From NCBI RefSeq assembly GCF_003945595.2, contig NW_024104317.1:868001-932000 (forward strand): 64,000 nt of DNA, written 5' to 3'. Positions within the stretch are counted from its first letter, which is position 1. The number at the start of each line of letters is the position of its first letter. The notes under the pieces are model-generated. The model made no database searches. It was not told the origin of the DNA and saw nothing but the letters and a program-made list of their open reading frames with translations. This stretch comes from Pipra filicauda (taxonomy: Eukaryota; Chordata; Aves; Passeriformes; Pipridae). Shown one piece after another: positions 11,916-23,914 of the stretch. The position numbers and the translations under genes are program-made.

Positions 11916-14900
11916 GGCATTCTGCTGCTCGGCTTGAATTCCTCTTCCAGGCTGTGAAAGGAGAAATGTGACTCTGTGGTGTGAAATGACCATTGTCTTG
12001 CTGTGAGGTTTAACACAATTTAGTAAGCCTGGCTAAATGGCAGTTAGAGCTATCTCTAAAGAAGCAGAAATGCCAGTCACTACAACTGGTGCAAAGCAAA
12101 CTGTGACTGGATTCAGAAAACAGATGCTCCAGAATTTTTATTGCAATACATTTGAGAGAAGCACAAAACTAAGAGGAAGCTCTCTTGGTGGTGGCTCTGG
12201 GTGGTTGCATGCTGGTGTTTAAAAGGAGACAGTTGTTACAAATTTAGGTTCTTGTTGGACAGCTGTAATGACCACTTAGTGTTGTGCCAGCTCCAGCGCT
12301 GTCATATGGTGCCACGCAGGCATCTGCTTCCAGCAGCAGGAGATCAGTATAATCAAGACTAGCAAGAAAATGGTTCTACAAGCCATGCTGGTGATCATTC
12401 TCCTTGGAGAAGGAAATGTTCTCCTGGCTCCAGGCATGCACAGTATCTGATTTCTAAGGAAAAGCACCCCTTTGCTCGCCATGTGGGCGTACGACACCTT
12501 GATGTCTGGCCTCAGGGAGGGCAGTGGGGCAGCACCAGCTGCTGTTTTTCTGAACCCTCCTCTGGCCACCCCAGCCCTGCAGAGGGGCCAGCTGGGCCCC
12601 CATGCTGCTCCTTGGCTCCCACATGAAGTCACTGATCTCCGGCTCTGGCACGTGGGGGCTCTGGCAGGCGGCTGCACACAGGCAAGTGCTAAGAGGAGGA
12701 TGATTCCTCCTCATATGTTGTCATCGGGCTTTCCCCATGCTTGAGCCAGACAGGGAAGTGAAGTCATCAGGCAACAAAAGGCTGGAGCAATGAGAGCCTG
12801 GGGTGTTTTACTAACTCTTCCTCTGAGGTGTCCTGTTTTGAGTGCTTGTGATTCATTGTCTCTTGCCCAACAGAGCTCAGCCCTTCCTGCAAAATTCCCT
12901 GGCCTGAAAAATCCAAGGATATCCTTATTTATACTCCATCTCTGTTTTTCCCGGAGAGGCAAAAAGGTCAGCATGATGCAGCTGAGGCAAGCAGGAAGGC
13001 AGCAGAGGGTTCTTGGGAAAACTGCAGATGCATCTCAGACCCCCTCTGGGCAGCCTTGCCTGGCTGCTGCCTCAAGGCACCGATCCCTTGCCACTGAATA
13101 GGAAAGGTTTTTCTCCCTCCCTGCAGCCCAGACCTCCATAATCTACTGCCCAGCCTTTGCCACCAGGCTGGGCTGGGGAGACAGTGGGCTGGAAGAGCTG
13201 GAGGTACCTAATCCCTGGTCAAGTGGGTCCTGACATTATGGAGCATTGACTGTGTCTCCGCCAGGCCTGGACCAGCAGGTCTTGCCTGGGGCTGCTGACT
13301 TGGCAGCCCTGATATCAGAGCATTTCCTATGGATGACAGAGGAGCTGGGAGGAGACGCAGCCAAAGGCACATACCCTCTGGACAAGGCTGGGGCTGTGAG
13401 TGTTTACAGACTCTCACAGTGGTCAGGGGCCCAGAAGCTCCTGCTTTGTCCCTTCTAGGAACAGACAAGCTAAGGAGGTGTCATGCCTCCGTTTTCATTG
13501 CCAAAGTCTGGGTTCACATTCCCTTCTCTTCTGGGTGTTTATGAATGGATAAACCCTGGCACAGCTTCTTGCTTGGGCTATACGGGGCAAGTCCCACTTC
13601 ACTTCAGGGTGGGGGGCTGCTGTTCCAGCAGCACCCGGAGCCATCCCCCACCACTCCCCCACCACTCAGCCCCTCTTGTGCAATCTCTGCTGTAGGACTG
13701 ACGTGCCAGGCTTCCAGCTGTGCCTTTGTGTCTCTCTGGATGGGAAAAGCTTGGGGCAGGGAGCCAGTGATGGCTGGCAGCAGTTCTGCAGCCTGCTGAA
13801 CACTCCTCTGCTACCTTCCCCTGGGGAGAGATGGGGTCCCTTCCCCCTTCGGATGTTGGGAAGAGGTCACTGGGGCCCTTCCTGGTGCCTGGGGGGGCTT
13901 TACAGAGATGGAGAACAGGGTGAAGCTGGTCCAGCAAACACCTCATAGTGCACAAGCCCCACGCCATCGCCTCCTGCTCCAGCCGGTCCTTCCCCCCTCT
14001 CAGAGCCCATCGGACAAGCTCTTTCCGCTTCGGATTATCTCTCCAGGCGGACTTGGCTGCGAGCCCCACATTCCTTCCAGCCTAGTGCTGCCCTGAGCCT
14101 GTGCCAAGCCCTGCGTGCTTCTGCTATCGCTCGGGCCAGGGCCGAGTCTGGAGGAGACGGTTCTGCTGGTGGGGTGAACCCCACTGGTGCTTGAGATCCT
14201 ACATGCCATTTCCCTTGAGCTCCAGGAGGGTTGTGGTGGTGCTCGGATGGAGGTTAGCCTGATGGCCATCCCTGCGACCATCTTGGAGGGACCAGGGCTG
14301 CTGCTCCCTCCCAAAGCTCCCACTTTGCATAAGCACTTTCCCAGGGAAAGCAGGATGACCCCATCCCTTGGGTCAGATGCAGAGAGGGCATCATCTGGCC
14401 CTGCAGTCCCTGAGCAGGGAGCTGAACATGCCACTGGGGCTTGATCATTTCCTCTATTGAGGAGCTCTCTGGTTTGGGTTCCTCAGGGGATTAGGGTGGG
14501 CATGGGGTGAGGTAGGGGCTACTGGTGCTTCTCTAAGGGGTAGGGGGGCCCCAGCACCAGTCCCTGAGGAACTAATGCCCCTTTCCTCACCTCTCAGCTC
14601 TGGCTTGAGCCTGTGGGTCCTGCTGCAGGGCTCAGACCCAGAGGTGTTCCACTACACTGGAACATGGGGAGGATCCCCTCCATGGCCCTTAGCCCGGCCC
14701 TCCACCCTCCTCCTCCACTTCAGCAGTGTTTGGCCTGATGCCCTGGGTGAGCCGGTCTCTGCGAGCACCAGGGGCCAACATGAGGGTTTCTTGTAATGGG
14801 GCTGGCACTTTACAGCAGTGGAAAGTAATTTGGGGGGGTCCCAGCACTGCACTGTGGGGAGTGGTGGGGCCTGGGGACGTTCCATCCCACCAAGGGTGCC

Positions 14901-17755
14901 AGTTTAGCCAGGAGCTGGAGGTGTACAGGGAGCAGGGGCTGAGGGGGGAGCAGGGGCTGCGGGGAGCGGATGAGTGTGCTCAGCTGCTTGGCAGATGAAC
15001 AATGCACTCTCCCAGCCAAGCCCACAAGCTACTAATTTTAGCGATTACATGAATTTTTCCAAGCAGTCTCGAGTCCCTTGGTGATTCAGAGACTCTCAGC
15101 TTTGCTGCATCCGCCACCCTCGCCGTGGAGATGTACTGGAGCAATGCCAGCACGGACAGACAGACACGGGACTGGTACTCTGTCCTGTAGCAAGGCAGAC
15201 CTCCCCAGTAATAAGTGACACTGCTCTTCTGGGGCTCCATAGCCTCCTTGGAGGTGCAGGGATTTGGCAGTGGCTCCACAGTATCCCAAGCTTGGTCAGG
15301 GGAGTTCAGCCTCTGGCTGGTGTGGCTGGAGGTGAGAAAGGTCCGCAGAGCAATGCTGGACGTGGGGCTTTCCCCCAGCATTGGGAGACTTGGTCCACCC
15401 CATCCAGCGCTGTGTGAGCTCCTGGCTATGCGGAGTAGCCTCTCCCTGCAAAAATGCTAATTTCACCCTCCGTCATATCCTTATGCTGTCTTGGGAGCTG
15501 CCTCTCCCCTCCAGATGTGTGGGGTGTGTCTGTGCTGCTGTCCCAAGCTCTCACACCCTCTGCTTCTCTGCCTTGTGAGTAGCCAAGCTCCCATGCGCTC
15601 ACCTCCAGCTGCAGGAGTGGTGCACGGGCTTGTGCCTTTATTTTTAGGAATGTCTTGAAAATAAGTCATCCTTCCCAGCCAGAGCCAGGTTCCCAAGGCC
15701 CAGGTAGAGGCCAGTGGATTTTTGTCAGGGCTGTTAACTGGACTTCTCTGAAACTCTGGGCACTCTGTGTGGCAGTAGGGATCATAACCTGATCACCCCC
15801 CTCTTGGGGCGGGGTGTTTGAGGGTACCCACCACTAAATCCCTGGGGCAGCACTGCTTGGAAGGAGGTGAACCAGACATTCCTCTCTTAAATTGGGCTTG
15901 GGCATCGGAAGTACTGGGATTTAGTTTCTCTGTTGCCTTGCTAAAAAGCTGTGTGCTTCTGGGTGAGTCAGAGCGGGCAGGAGCCCAGCAGCGCTGGCAG
16001 TGGGCAGACAGAGCCTGATAAGGCTGTGATAAGGCTGCCAGAGCCCTGCTCTCATGCCAGGGCTGCAGGGAGTGGGCAGCTCCCAAGCCTTGACCTCCGG
16101 CTGCACTGCTGTCAAGAAAGCAGGGAGATTATTTTGGGAACCATGATTCTGGGAAAATCTGCTGTGTCAATAGAGTGTGAGCTAGAGCACTTGGGGGGTG
16201 GTGTTTTCGAAGTGCCCTTCCTCTCTGCCCAAATGTCTGGGTTTTGCCCTGGAGCAGGCAGAGAGCGTGGCCAGGGAGTTGTTTCAACCTCCATACTCAC
16301 TCCCCAGCCAGAAAGGGGTCCATGGCCATCCAGCATGTCCTATGGCAGCTGGGGCTATGGCAGTGGTGGCAGTTGCCTCTAGCTGAGGTCCCACTCCCTA
16401 CCATCTTCCCACGATCCCTGTCTCCTCCCTCCAAGACTGTCTGGGAACTCTGCTCTCCATCCCTGCAGTTTGCTGTTTATCCTGGTCTGGTCCCCTCTCT
16501 GAACAGGACTGCTGTCCCTTCCACTGCCCTGCACCCTCCCACCCCTCACAGCACGACACACTGCGGTGTGGGGATGGGGGCCGCCTTCCTCCCCCTTCTC
16601 TGGCAGCAGCCCCATGCTGTTCTCATCTTGAGCAGCTTGTCAGCACCAGCTGGGACCTGAGCAGGGGCTGCTCCAACTGGCGGAAACATGGGTGGGCTCA
16701 GGCGGGATTAGATGTGGTCAGGCAAGTTCCAGCTGCCCCGTGGTTAGCATGGGACTGCTCTGGCTCCAGGAAGCCCAAAGGGGCCACGTGTGGTGACTCT
16801 CAGCTGCTTCCTGAAGGATATCCGTTCCCGTTAGCTGCTGGACTGGGACAGCCCTGGAGAGGTGGGCAGGGTGGGGAGACCTGGGCTAGGTGGTGGGGAC
16901 CAAGGGCACCCTGGTGTACCCATGTGGGCTGGAGGGGGCAGGGTAGGGGTGGCATCAGGTGCCCCTGAAGAAGTGGATGGGATGGCTTGGATGCTTCCCA
17001 AACACCCCTGTGTGCCAGGCTCCATCACCTGTGTGTCAGGACTGCTGAGGGTCCAGAGCAGCGGCAGCTCCTGGGGGATGGCAGTGTGTGCTGCTCTGGA
17101 GTTGCAGGGATGCCTGCAATGGGTGTTCCTCAGTGCCCAAGTGTTCCTCATGGCTACTGGGAAGTGCTCTGGCTTAGGCTGAGGGCTCTCTGAAGCAACC
17201 TGACCCCTGGTTGGCACCTGCATAGCCACTGGCCCTGGCGTGGTGCCTGTTTCCTGGCAGAGCTGGTTGAGGTGCTCACAGGACAGAGCCTGGAGTGTGT
17301 GCTCATGGGTGCCTGGCCTGTTTGCATCTGTGGCTGTAGGGGAAATGAGAGCTGTGACATGGGCAGGGTCGGTGTACTGGGGGTCTGCCTGTGCCAGCAG
17401 CCCTGGGCAGGAGGTCCTGACACTTGCAGGAGCCACAGATGGGGAGACAAATTCTGTGTTTGTGCTGAGGTGATGCCATGGAGCAGCCCTGGTGTGAAGT
17501 GTGCCAGTGAAGGCACACAGCCGTCCCACTGGGGACCAGGGGGGTTCCTGGGGCTGAGCTGCTACACTGGCTGACATGAGCAGCATGTTCATGGGGCCAT
17601 CTTCTTGTCTTCAAACAAGAGCACGGGGGTTCAGGAGAGGGAAACTCCATCCTTGAGATGCTTGCTCTGCCGAGGAAATAGGAGTTGGAAGCAGCTCTGC
17701 TCCAGCGCTTTCCCTAACCTCGACACTGCCCCTGTGCTGATTCATTGATTTGGAC
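11916..17755. other. Intergenic, GP5 to LRRC15
   Basis: The DNA changes from AT-rich to GC-rich here (roughly 11.7-12.5 kb). The many open frames between 12.4 and 17.6 kb overlap on both strands, lack recognisable domains and are what GC-rich, stop-poor DNA produces. I see no RNA gene, no CR1 and no long tandem repeat. Upstream regulatory DNA of LRRC15 probably occupies the right end. Confidence 0.5.
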
Positions 17756-17759
17756 GGGT

Positions 17760-17765
17760 TATATA
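17760..17765 (+). promoter_or_regulatory. Probable LRRC15 TATA box
   Basis: TATATA lies about 30 bases upstream of a likely start site near 17790. A short ATG-free exon could run from there to the strong donor CGG/GTAAGT at 17851/17852. This arrangement gives LRRC15 a 5' UTR exon of about 60 bases. It is inferred from motif spacing only. Confidence 0.55.
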
Positions 17766-17789
17766 CTGGGAGGGGAAGCGTGAACCACA

Positions 17790-17851
17790 CTCAGCTCTCT
17801 TGCCAGCACGGGGCTGTGCTCACTCGGCGTTCGTGGCTGCAGGACACTCGG
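17790..17851 (+). other. LRRC15: Probable LRRC15 non-coding exon 1
   Basis: The segment is downstream of a TATA box, contains no ATG, and ends at a near-consensus splice donor (GTAAGT from 17852). The matching acceptor TTTCTGCAG ends at 19464, giving an intron of about 1.6 kb. The five bases after the acceptor precede the LRRC15 ATG. The 5' end is approximate. Confidence 0.5.
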
Positions 17852-19469
17852 GTAAGTCTCCTCTCTGCTATTGCCCCTGTGAGCAGCCCCGGGTCTGGGG
17901 GACTCCCAGGGCAGCTCCGAGGGTTGGTGGTGCATTGGTGGGATCTGCATGTTCAGCACCTTTTGTTTTGATGGAGATGTTTATCTTGCAAGGCTTCTCC
18001 AAAAAAAGTGAGACCACTTACACACTGTGGGAGCTGAGAGAGTTACACGGGCAATGTATCTCAAATAATTATCAACAGAGAAAATTAAGGGAGGCAAAGT
18101 AACATTTTGGGGGGCTAATGTTAGGAGCAGTGTGATGCTGAGGGGCTGAGCAGTAGGGAATATTTGGCCTCTTGGTCTGTAATTTTTTTGTCCCTAGAAG
18201 AAAAAGGGAGATCAATTGTTTCCAGCTGCCTTTCCTGAAGGTCTCTCCAGTATGGATGCTCTCTGCACTGCATTACCAGGGAGTGACATGAGCTGGGCTT
18301 TTGATGTGCTGAGCCTTTGGGGAAGTTTATAAATGGCTCACTATAAACAAAGCTGTTCTTGGATGCAGATTGTTTCCATATGGGAAACATAAACTGCTGG
18401 CTTATGGAGGGTTCCTCCCTGCCTGAGAGCAAGCATGTTCCTTGGAGGGAGTGCAGGGAGGGGGGCAGGGGCTGTGCTCCAGCACCCCAGGGTGCTGTGC
18501 CAGCTGGGGCACTGTGGCCACACCCCTGTGCTGCTGGACTCGCCTGTTTGACTGAGCTGTGCTCAGGTTTTCCCCCTCCCTTGTGCCCTCAAAGCTGTTA
18601 GAGGGGGGCTGCTCCATGCCAGCCTGGCACAAGGCTGCTGCTTTAATCTAGGGAGGGAGGAGAGGGTGTCCATGGTGTCTGTGCTTATGGGGGAATGGAT
18701 AACTTCTCTGTAAAGCTCTTGCTTCTCTGGGCACCACCCCTGGGACCAGCCTGCAAAAGGTGCCCACAACAGACACCCTGCTCTCATGGCAAAAATCAGC
18801 CAGGGCTCAGACCTTCTGCTGGGAATGGGGTGAAGACAGGGCCACCTCTGTACCCAGCCTGTGCTGGGGAGCTGGCAAGGGTCCTGTTGACCCAAGCTCC
18901 TGCAGGACTGGAGCTAAAGCGTGCCTGGGCAGTGGGGGCTGGCACTGCTCTTGGCTCTGCAAAAGACGCTCAGGGCCGCTCGCTGCCAAGGCAGAGCTGG
19001 AAGGGCCCTCCTGGATGCCGGGGGGAGCACCCAGCACCCTGGGTCCTGCGTGGCTGTGGGTGCCCCAGGCTGGCTCTGGTCAAGGTCTGGGCTGTTTGGC
19101 CATGCCAGGAGGCAGTGCTGCTGGCAACAGCTCATCACACTCTGTAAAACAGGAAACCATGCTCCCGGCTGCCAGAGGAGCCAAGAGAGGTGGGATGCCA
19201 GGGATGCCGCTAATAGCTGTGGTATGGCAGCCAGGCAGTGTGGCCCCCAGCTCTGTCTCACTTTGCACTCCTGCCTGGGCTGTGCCAAGCCCTGCCTGCC
19301 CCCAACCTTCCTTGCCTGCCCTCCTCTGCCTCATTGCCATGCTGGGGATGGAATGGCCACAGACTTGGTGGCCTTTTGCAGGGAGAAAGCAGCACCCACC
19401 CCTGGCAGTGGCCCTGGGAGCTGGGAAATTGCAGGGGCTGAACCCCCCACCTTTGTTTCTGCAGGCCCA

Positions 19470-21245
19470 ATGGAGCAGGGAGACTGGCAGCGGTGGCTGC
19501 TGCTGCTGGTGGGCATCCAGCTGGCCAGTGGCCAGTGCCCAGAGCAGTGCCAGTGCGTCCGCAGCGCCCAGGTGGAATGCTCTGGTGCCGGCATCACCAC
19601 GGTCCCCAGCCCCATCCCTGCGAATGCCATGACCCTTCAGATCATCAACACGCGCATCACCGAGCTGGGTGAGGCATCCTTTGGCAACGCCTCCCTGCTC
19701 ATCGGGCTGCGCATCGAGAAGAACAACCTGTCCCACATAAGCCCTGGGGCCTTCCAGCACCTGCCCGACCTGCGCTACCTCAGCCTGGCCAGCAACAAGC
19801 TGCAGGAGCTCCCTGTGCAGGTCTTCGAGCCTCTGGACAAGCTGGAGTCTCTACTTCTCTCCAGTAACCAGATCCTCCAGGTTGAGCCTTCCCACTTCAC
19901 CCACCTAAGCAACCTCAAGGAGCTGCAGCTGCATGGGAACAACCTGCAGGAGCTGCAGGAGGGGGTGTTCGACCAGCTCACCAGCCTCACCAAGCTCAAC
20001 CTGGCCAGGAACAACATCGACCGCCTGCCGCCCCGGGCCTTCGAGCGGCTGGCACGGCTGCAGGTGCTGCGGCTCTACGAGAACCGGCTCCGGCAGATCC
20101 CAGAGGGCACCTTTGATGGGCTGCCAGAGCTGCAGGAGCTGGGGCTGCACCAGAACCAGCTGGAGACACTGTCCCCGGAGCTCTTCGTGCACAACACCAA
20201 TCTGCAGAAGCTCTACCTGTCCAATAACCTTCTCACCACTCTGCCGAGTGGCATCTTCTTGCCCCTGCACTCCCTTGCCAAGATCACTCTGCATGTCAAC
20301 CGCCTGCGGGACATCTCCCCCAGTGCCTTTGGGCCCATGCCCAACCTGCGGGAGCTGTGGCTCTACGAGAATGAGCTTTCCAGCCTCCCCACTGGTGTCT
20401 TCAGCAATCTCACCCAGCTGCAGCTCCTGGTTCTCAGCAAGAACCGGCTGCGTTCGGTGGCACCGGGGGCTTTCCAGGGCTTGGGGGAGCTGCTGGAGCT
20501 GTCGCTGCACTCCAATGCGCTGCGCCGCCTGGATGCCCGGGTGCTGGAGGGGCTGCCCAAGCTGCAGAACATCTCCCTGCACCACAACCAGCTGCAGGCG
20601 CTGCCGCGGAGCCTCTTCCGGGCCACCCCTGGGCTGCAACGCCTGCAGCTGCATTTCAATGCCCTGGAGTACCTGCCCGCCGGCATCTTCTCCCCCCTGA
20701 CTACCCTACGAGAGGTGAGGCTGCACAACAACTCCTGGCGCTGTGACAAGGGCATCCTGCCCCTGCAGGGCTGGCTGGAGGACAATCCCCACAAGGTGGG
20801 TGAGACACCCCCGCTGTGTGCCCAGCCTCCTGCCCTGCTGGGCACCCCCATCGCTGAGCTGCCACGGGACCAGTTCCTCGACACTCAGTCCCCCACTGCC
20901 TCCCCCCATCCCAGCACCCACCTTCCTGCTCACAGCTCTGAGGCAGCATCGCCAGAGGGCGCCTGGACGGAGCCCCCCGCGGGGCTGCCGATCTCCCCAC
21001 GGGAGGAGGAGGAGGAGAGAGAGAAGGAGGGAAAGAAGGAGGAGGAGAAGGAGGAAAAGAAGGAGGAAGAGGAGGAGGAGAGAGGGCAGTGGGGGCTGAC
21101 ACGCATACAGAGTGGAGTGGTGGTGGCAGTCATCGTGCTGGTGTGTGTGGCCCTGCTTGCTGCTCTGGTGGCGCTGGTGGTCTATGGCTGTAGGAAGAAG
21201 AGCCAGGTCGTGCTTATGAGGATGAAGGCACCGAATGAAGCCTGA
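19470..21245 (+). CDS. LRRC15: Leucine-rich repeat-containing protein 15
   Basis: LRRC15 (LIB) is a type I membrane LRR protein of stromal and mesenchymal cells, involved in cell-matrix contact. The product is 591 residues (human 581). The ATG lies five bases after the acceptor; the frame is open for 183 codons further upstream, but that part is intron. Signal peptide: a Leu-rich core ending ASG before LRRNT CPEQCQC. About 15 LRRs follow, with the family signatures ITELGEASF, LRIEKNNLSHISPGAF and MPNLRELWLYENELSSLP. The LRRCT begins NSWRCDKGIL (Cys425), close to the human NPWRCDSDIL. A Pro/Ser/Thr stalk ends in an unusual Glu/Lys tract (about 512-537). One membrane helix (about 545-569) precedes a short tail ending VVLMRMKAPNEA, nearly identical to the human tail. 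Identification is secure. Confidence 0.97.
   Translation: MEQGDWQRWLLLLVGIQLASGQCPEQCQCVRSAQVECSGAGITTVPSPIPANAMTLQIINTRITELGEASFGNASLLIGLRIEKNNLSHISPGAFQHLPDLRYLSLASNKLQELPVQVFEPLDKLESLLLSSNQILQVEPSHFTHLSNLKELQLHGNNLQELQEGVFDQLTSLTKLNLARNNIDRLPPRAFERLARLQVLRLYENRLRQIPEGTFDGLPELQELGLHQNQLETLSPELFVHNTNLQKLYLSNNLLTTLPSGIFLPLHSLAKITLHVNRLRDISPSAFGPMPNLRELWLYENELSSLPTGVFSNLTQLQLLVLSKNRLRSVAPGAFQGLGELLELSLHSNALRRLDARVLEGLPKLQNISLHHNQLQALPRSLFRATPGLQRLQLHFNALEYLPAGIFSPLTTLREVRLHNNSWRCDKGILPLQGWLEDNPHKVGETPPLCAQPPALLGTPIAELPRDQFLDTQSPTASPHPSTHLPAHSSEAASPEGAWTEPPAGLPISPREEEEEREKEGKKEEEKEEKKEEEEEERGQWGLTRIQSGVVVAVIVLVCVALLAALVALVVYGCRKKSQVVLMRMKAPNEA
21003..21083 (+). repeat. Purine (GAG/AAG) triplet tract in LRRC15
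   Basis: An almost pure A/G stretch encodes mainly Glu and Lys immediately before the LRRC15 membrane segment. The coding strand is purine-only for about 80 bases, the pattern of a repeat that grew by slippage, though codons GAG, GAA and AAG are mixed. Human LRRC15 has Tyr/Pro/Asp/Thr-rich sequence at this place. Confidence 0.85.
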
Positions 21246-22770
21246 GTGTCCAGCAGACCCTAAGGGGAGAGGTGCTCATGGGGCATCCCCTCTCTGTGGG
21301 GCCAAGGGACATGACAGTGGCTCTGCATCAGCTGCCCTTGCTGACTGGGATGGGACAGCATCACCCTCTATGCTGCATGTACCGACCACTGTCCTTCTCT
21401 GCTTTGCCCTGCCCCTGCTCTGCAGCAGGGCATCCCCCTGGGTGATCTCCTGTGGCTGCCCTCTATCTCCAGTCCCTCTTGCCTCCAGCGCATCCTCTGT
21501 GCTCATTCCTTGCCCAAGATCTGGCAGCTAGGGTGTGAGGTGCTGAGAGGGATCCCTTGAGCCAGGAGCCACAGCCTGGTAATGATGGTGCTTACCCCAA
21601 ATAACAGGACTTCCCCATCACTCAGCTTGCATCCTTCCCTGCAGTGCTGCTGCTCTCGTGTTTCCTGCTAACCTCACCCCTGCCCAGCCCCTCTTCCCCA
21701 TCCTCTGCCCCTGTCGTGCCTTCCCCCTGCCCTTGCCTGGACAGGCAGTGTGAGCCGTCAGGCCGTGCCGAGCGAGCACCTTCGCCCCGGGAGAGCTCCG
21801 TGTCCTTGTGCTGCGCCGTCACTCGCCTGTGCCCGGGCAGGGTTCCCCGCGGGGCAGGGCTGCTGCCAGACTGATACACCCTGAGTGTCTCAGCCGCGTC
21901 CCAGCTGCCCTCCCTGCCTGCAGGCAGGGCATGCCAGAGCACAGCCAGCATCCTCTCCTGCTCCCGGCATCCTCCTGCTCCCCTCCTGCACTTCCAGCCA
22001 GGAGAGTCACGGGGCAGTGTGCTGGCGTCAGTGGGGTAGGGGCAGCCCCCCAGCCCTCACTGCACGCTGGTGCTGACCGTGCCATGGCCCTGCCTCAGGC
22101 CCATGAGGTGCTGGGGGGCCTGGCACTGGTCCCACTGCAGGGGGAGTTAGAGGAGTGGGACAATGGGTGTGAAGTGTCTGCAGGGCCTGGGAGAGACTCT
22201 CGTGCTTATGTCCCTGGGCACCTGGAGCATGTTTGGGCTGCTCCTGCTGCAGCCCATCCCTGGTCCTCGATACCTCATGCATCCTCCACTAGCTAGTGAG
22301 CAGCCTGTTCCTCTTCTGCTTGGTGAAGCTTCTTCACACTCTTCTTCCTCTCTTGAGTGCCCTGCCTGTATGTGCCCAGTCTCCCTGTCTGTTCACAGCC
22401 CTTGGGCAGTGGGAATGCTGGCAGCACACAGTGGAGGGGTCAGCAAGCACTAGCTGCTCTGCAATTCATAAATGGGTGCCACACCATGCCCGCCCAGCAC
22501 CTGCATCCAGTGAACACCCAGCCTTCTCCAGCTGTAGCATAGCCACAGAGGAGTCCAGCTCACCTCCATGCAGTGGCACCAGGCTGCCTGAGGATTGCTG
22601 CCATGGGACAAGGGTCACACTCAGTGGCCATCCCATAGTGCTGGCTGCTCACAGTACCTCAGGAGGCAGTGCTGGCACAAGCAGCTTCACGCTGGTGCAC
22701 AGAACTGTGTCATGGGGCCATTGGGTGCTGATGTGTGACCTTTCCATTAAAGTACCTTTGTCCACCCTCA
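21246..22770 (+). other. LRRC15: LRRC15 3' untranslated region
   Basis: GC-rich non-coding sequence after the stop. The first plausible poly(A) signal is ATTAAA at 22746-22751, followed by a T/G-containing stretch. No protein or RNA gene is recognised here. The end is inferred. Confidence 0.5.
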
Positions 22771-23850
22771 GTGCCAAGAACTGTTTATTCACTCCATGGT
22801 GTACAGCAGGGGAATGGCCCAACAAGGACAGGGGCTGTGCTTGATTTCCACTCCTAAACAGTTTTTGTAGTGTTGAGAGAAAGCCCGTACAGGCTGGTGG
22901 GGCTGGGAGAAGATTAGTGGATTGCTGTTGCAGAGTCCTTGCTGGTCCCTGGACTCCAGCCTGGGGTGAGGGACTAAGAAGGGCTCAGCCATCCAGCAGC
23001 AGCAAATGGCTCTTGAAGTGAGCTGAGACCACAGGAGCTTCTCAATGGAGACACTGACTGCATCCTGTGCAATCCACTGCTGGGGTGGGGAGGAGCTTGC
23101 TTGGCTCCCTTCAGAGCTGGCTGCTGCTGGACTGTGTCAGCTGAGTTTTTCTGTGTATCACTGTCTGCTCCATCAGGCCAGCAGTAAAGTGACCCCCCCC
23201 TCCTGACCCTCCATGGTGCTGCCCCCCTGCCCTGTTCCAATACAGGCCCTTGCAATGCAGCCCTTACGGTACTGTGTGCTGCTTCCCCAGGCAGGTTGAA
23301 ATTCCTAGTGAGTGCAGCTGGTCCATGGGTCCCTTGCCATCCCGTTGCTGGCTGGGATGCAAAACACCTGTTGTCGCCATGATGGTCCCACAGTGGTCCC
23401 CTCCCCACAGAATCATGGAATCATTAAGGTTGGAAAAGACCCTAACATCATAAAGTCCAACCTTCATTTGCCTTGCTAAGCTGTGCCTGGTCCCCTCTCT
23501 CGTGACACAGATGCTTCTAGCATCATTTCCCAGTGAGATTTAATAAAGTCCTGGGGCTCTCCTAGGGGGTTTCTGGAAGCAAGCCTGCTGACCTCAGTGT
23601 GGAACTGGAGCCACCCTTGCCACTATCCCTGGGCCAGTGGATGTCCGGGGCCAAGACACCACTTCCTTGCCAGGATGCTCACGGGCGGCTGCCTCTGGCC
23701 TCACCTCCAGTCCTCCAGGGTTGGGTTATTTTTCAAAGTGTTCCAAGGACACGGGTTGTTGTTGCCGATAAGCAGTGAGGGGCAGCTCCGCCCCAGCAGG
23801 AACAGCTCGTCTGCTGGCTTCCCATCCGCCCCAGAAAACACTGTCCCATC
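22771..23850. other. Intergenic, LRRC15 to CPN2
   Basis: About 1.1 kb with one CR1 fragment (23408-23500) and no recognisable gene. The CPN2 promoter should lie towards the right end, since the likely first coding exon is at 23903. Confidence 0.5.
23408..23500 (-). mobile_element. CR1 LINE 3'-end fragment
   Basis: The segment reads AGAATCATGGAATCATTAAG then GTTGGAAAAGACCCTAACAT and CATAAAGTCCAACC, the reverse complement of a CR1 3' end including two copies of the terminal octamer. Homology past 23500 is uncertain. Confidence 0.88.
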
Positions 23851-23902
23851 TCAGCAAGCAGCATCCCTGCAAACCTGCACAGGTTTGCTGACCATCTCCA
23901 CG

Positions 23903-23914
23903 ATGCCACATTCG
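23903..23914 (+). other. CPN2: Inferred 4-codon first coding exon of CPN2
   Basis: ATG CCA CAT TCG followed at once by GTAAGT. It is phase-compatible with the acceptor at 24686 and gives the main exon a start codon and a normal signal peptide. The 5' end of the exon is not determined. Confidence 0.65.

Noticed and set aside
12276..17650. Numerous 100-250 codon frames between GP5 and LRRC15
   Set aside because: They overlap on both strands in GC-rich DNA, have no recognisable protein features and no consistent splice signals.
18921..19469. A 183-codon amino-terminal extension of LRRC15
   Set aside because: The frame is open upstream, but a strong acceptor ends at 19464 and the following ATG gives a proper signal peptide and near-human length. 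The extension has no similarity to LRRC15.
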